Shown: one piece after another, positions 5,477-6,500 of the stretch
Position numbering within the stretch: position 1 is the first letter of the stretch
Layout: each line of letters begins with the position of its first letter
Assembly: GCA_947455015.1 (NCBI GenBank)
Contig: CANGMY010000087.1
Coordinates: forward strand, 1-6,500
Origin: Microthrixaceae bacterium
GTDB lineage: Bacteria; Actinomycetota; Acidimicrobiia; Acidimicrobiales; Acidimicrobilacustridaceae
Direction: 5' to 3'
Length of the DNA stretch: 6,500 bases
The notes under the pieces: generated by a model
What the model was told of the DNA's origin: nothing
Databases searched by the model: none
Seen by the model: the letters and a program-made list of their open reading frames with translations, nothing else
Made by a program: the position numbers and the translations under genes

Positions 5477-5504
5477 CCTCTCGGCATGACTTCACCGTGA
5501 GAGG
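5477..5504 (+). promoter_or_regulatory. hairpin that can mask the molybdo-enzyme ribosome binding site
   Basis: CCTCTC (5477-5482) is the exact reverse complement of GAGAGG (5499-5504), which is the ribosome binding site of the next gene. Two more pairs (5483-5484 with 5495-5496) can extend the stem past a 2-nt bulge, leaving a loop of about 10 nt. It lies wholly in the 44-nt gap between the GNAT stop and the GTG start. It may limit translation of the second gene, respond to temperature or a binding factor, or act as a weak intergenic terminator. Pairing is seen; function is inferred. Confidence 0.4.
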
Positions 5505-5512
5505 ATCACTGC

Positions 5513-6500
5513 GTGGAGGTTCAAACGTTTTGCAGAGTGTGCAATGCCATGTGCGGCCTAATTGTCACAGTCGAGAGCGAAACAATCACGAAAATCCGCG
5601 GCGACGATTCCCATGCACTTTCACGTGGCTACACCTGCCCGAAAGGCAGAGCGCTTGGCGTCGTGCATCACGACGAACGCAGGCTAAATGTTCCGCTCAC
5701 CAGACCACATGAAGATCAGGAGCACGCTTCTTGGGCGTCGGTTCTTGACGATCTCTCCGATCGCATTGCGACGACACTGACTGAACACGGAGCCGAATCA
5801 GTCGCTCTGTACCTCGCGAGCGGTTCAGCGTTCGACACCGCAGGTCGCCGTGCCGCTGAACGATTCCTCACAATGATTGGATCGCACCAGAAGTACACCG
5901 CCACAACAATCGACACGCCGAGCAAGCCACTCGTTGCGGAAATTGTCGGCGGTTGGTCGGGCCTGACCCCAATTTGGGACCACGAGTCATCGAGACTCTT
6001 GCTTCTGTTCGGCAGCAACCCCGTCGTATCGCATGGCCACTCGAATGCACTACCCGATCCGGTCCGACGCTTGCGAGAGTTTCAGTCCAAGGGGAATTCG
6101 ATCTGGGTCATCGATCCCCGTCGAACAGAAACATCTGCTCTCGCCGACCACCATGCACAACTCGCCCCGGGAACTGACTGGCTCGTTCTTGGATGGCTCG
6201 TTCGAGAACTCTTGGTGCGACACCCCGCTGCTGCCACCTTGAGCCAACGCACTACGGGTCATGAAGATCTCGTTCGCTCCGTCGCCGAAATCGACGACGT
6301 ACTCGTCACCTCGCGGAGCCAACTTCCTCTTGAGACACTCGAATCGTTGCGTGATGCAATCTTGAATGCTGGACGAGTCAGCGCGCTCACGGGCACTGGG
6401 GTCTCGATGTCGGCGACTGCGAACATCACCGAGTACTTGCTGTGGGCGCTCCACATCGTCACCGATTCGTACGATCGTCCCGGCGGCATGTGGTTCAACC
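5513..6500 (+). CDS. molybdopterin oxidoreductase with [4Fe-4S] site, N-terminal part
   Basis: The frame is open for 329 codons to the right edge with no stop, so about the first half of a molybdenum bis-MGD enzyme (complex iron-sulphur molybdoenzyme/DMSO reductase superfamily) is present. The N-terminal cluster motif is Cys7-x2-Cys10-x3-Cys14-x27-Cys42, followed by PKG with Lys44, the residue that usually relays electrons between cluster and pterin. FGSNPVVSHGH (166-176), VIDPRRTETS and HHAQLAPGTDWLVL are standard pterin-domain stretches of the family. TGTGVSMSATANITEYLLWAL near the end fits the third domain. There is no twin-arginine signal, so it is cytoplasmic. Where Cys, Sec or Ser normally binds molybdenum (about 130-140) the sequence is TTIDTPSK, without Cys or Sec. 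The GTG start is the only one between an in-frame TGA (5498-5500) and Cys7, with AGGA 7 nt upstream. The substrate cannot be named. Confidence 0.93.
   Translation, partial: MEVQTFCRVCNAMCGLIVTVESETITKIRGDDSHALSRGYTCPKGRALGVVHHDERRLNVPLTRPHEDQEHASWASVLDDLSDRIATTLTEHGAESVALYLASGSAFDTAGRRAAERFLTMIGSHQKYTATTIDTPSKPLVAEIVGGWSGLTPIWDHESSRLLLLFGSNPVVSHGHSNALPDPVRRLREFQSKGNSIWVIDPRRTETSALADHHAQLAPGTDWLVLGWLVRELLVRHPAAATLSQRTTGHEDLVRSVAEIDDVLVTSRSQLPLETLESLRDAILNAGRVSALTGTGVSMSATANITEYLLWALHIVTDSYDRPGGMWFN

Noticed and set aside
5497..5712. Alternative GTG start and short frame before the oxidoreductase
   Set aside because: This frame lacks the cysteine cluster and closes after 71 codons; the frame from 5513 carries the full motif and stays open.
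1..6500. CRISPR array, insertion sequence, integrase or defence genes
   Set aside because: No regularly spaced repeats, no terminal inverted repeats flanking a transposase, and every substantial coding frame belongs to a known metabolic or cell-wall family.

Overview
The window looks like chromosomal DNA of an actinobacterium with moderately high GC. This rests on several weak clues together: four of the six genes start with GTG; there is a secreted coiled-coil plus NlpC/P60 cell-wall hydrolase of the RipA type; the P450 resembles the steroid/branched-chain-lipid CYP125/CYP142/CYP124 group; one gene looks leaderless behind a TANNNT box; and the candidate terminators are hairpins without a U-tract. 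Acidimicrobiia would fit, but nothing here proves a class. No mobile element, CRISPR array, tRNA or rRNA is visible.

Layout. Positions 1-94 hold a window-edge remnant and a bulged hairpin. On the minus strand, an NlpC/P60 peptidoglycan hydrolase (1456-2565) is followed 149 bp later by a cytochrome P450 (95-1306). A 324-bp divergent intergenic region (2566-2889) separates these from a plus-strand SMP-30/gluconolactonase-family gene (2890-3756). This region holds a perfect 28-bp palindrome and, on the plus strand, a stretch that partly resembles a glycine-type riboswitch. The SMP-30 gene converges on a minus-strand short-chain dehydrogenase (3836-4684), with a nested inverted repeat between them that probably ends both transcripts. 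A second divergent region (4685-4838) carries an 18-bp interrupted palindrome and leads to a plus-strand GNAT acetyltransferase (4839-5468), which appears leaderless. After 44 bp comes a large molybdopterin oxidoreductase with an N-terminal [4Fe-4S] motif (from 5513). It starts at GTG behind a Shine-Dalgarno sequence that can be masked by a hairpin, and it runs off the right edge.

How the genes relate. P450, SMP-30-type lactonase, short-chain dehydrogenase and molybdo-oxidoreductase are the mix often seen in catabolic accessory regions of actinobacteria (lipid, steroid or xenobiotic oxidation). However, the changing strand directions give several short transcription units, not one pathway operon, so a shared substrate is only a guess. 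No gene here forms an obviously new system. The more interesting signals are the non-coding structures in the two divergent regions and before the molybdo-enzyme, plus the odd residue pattern where the molybdenum ligand is expected.
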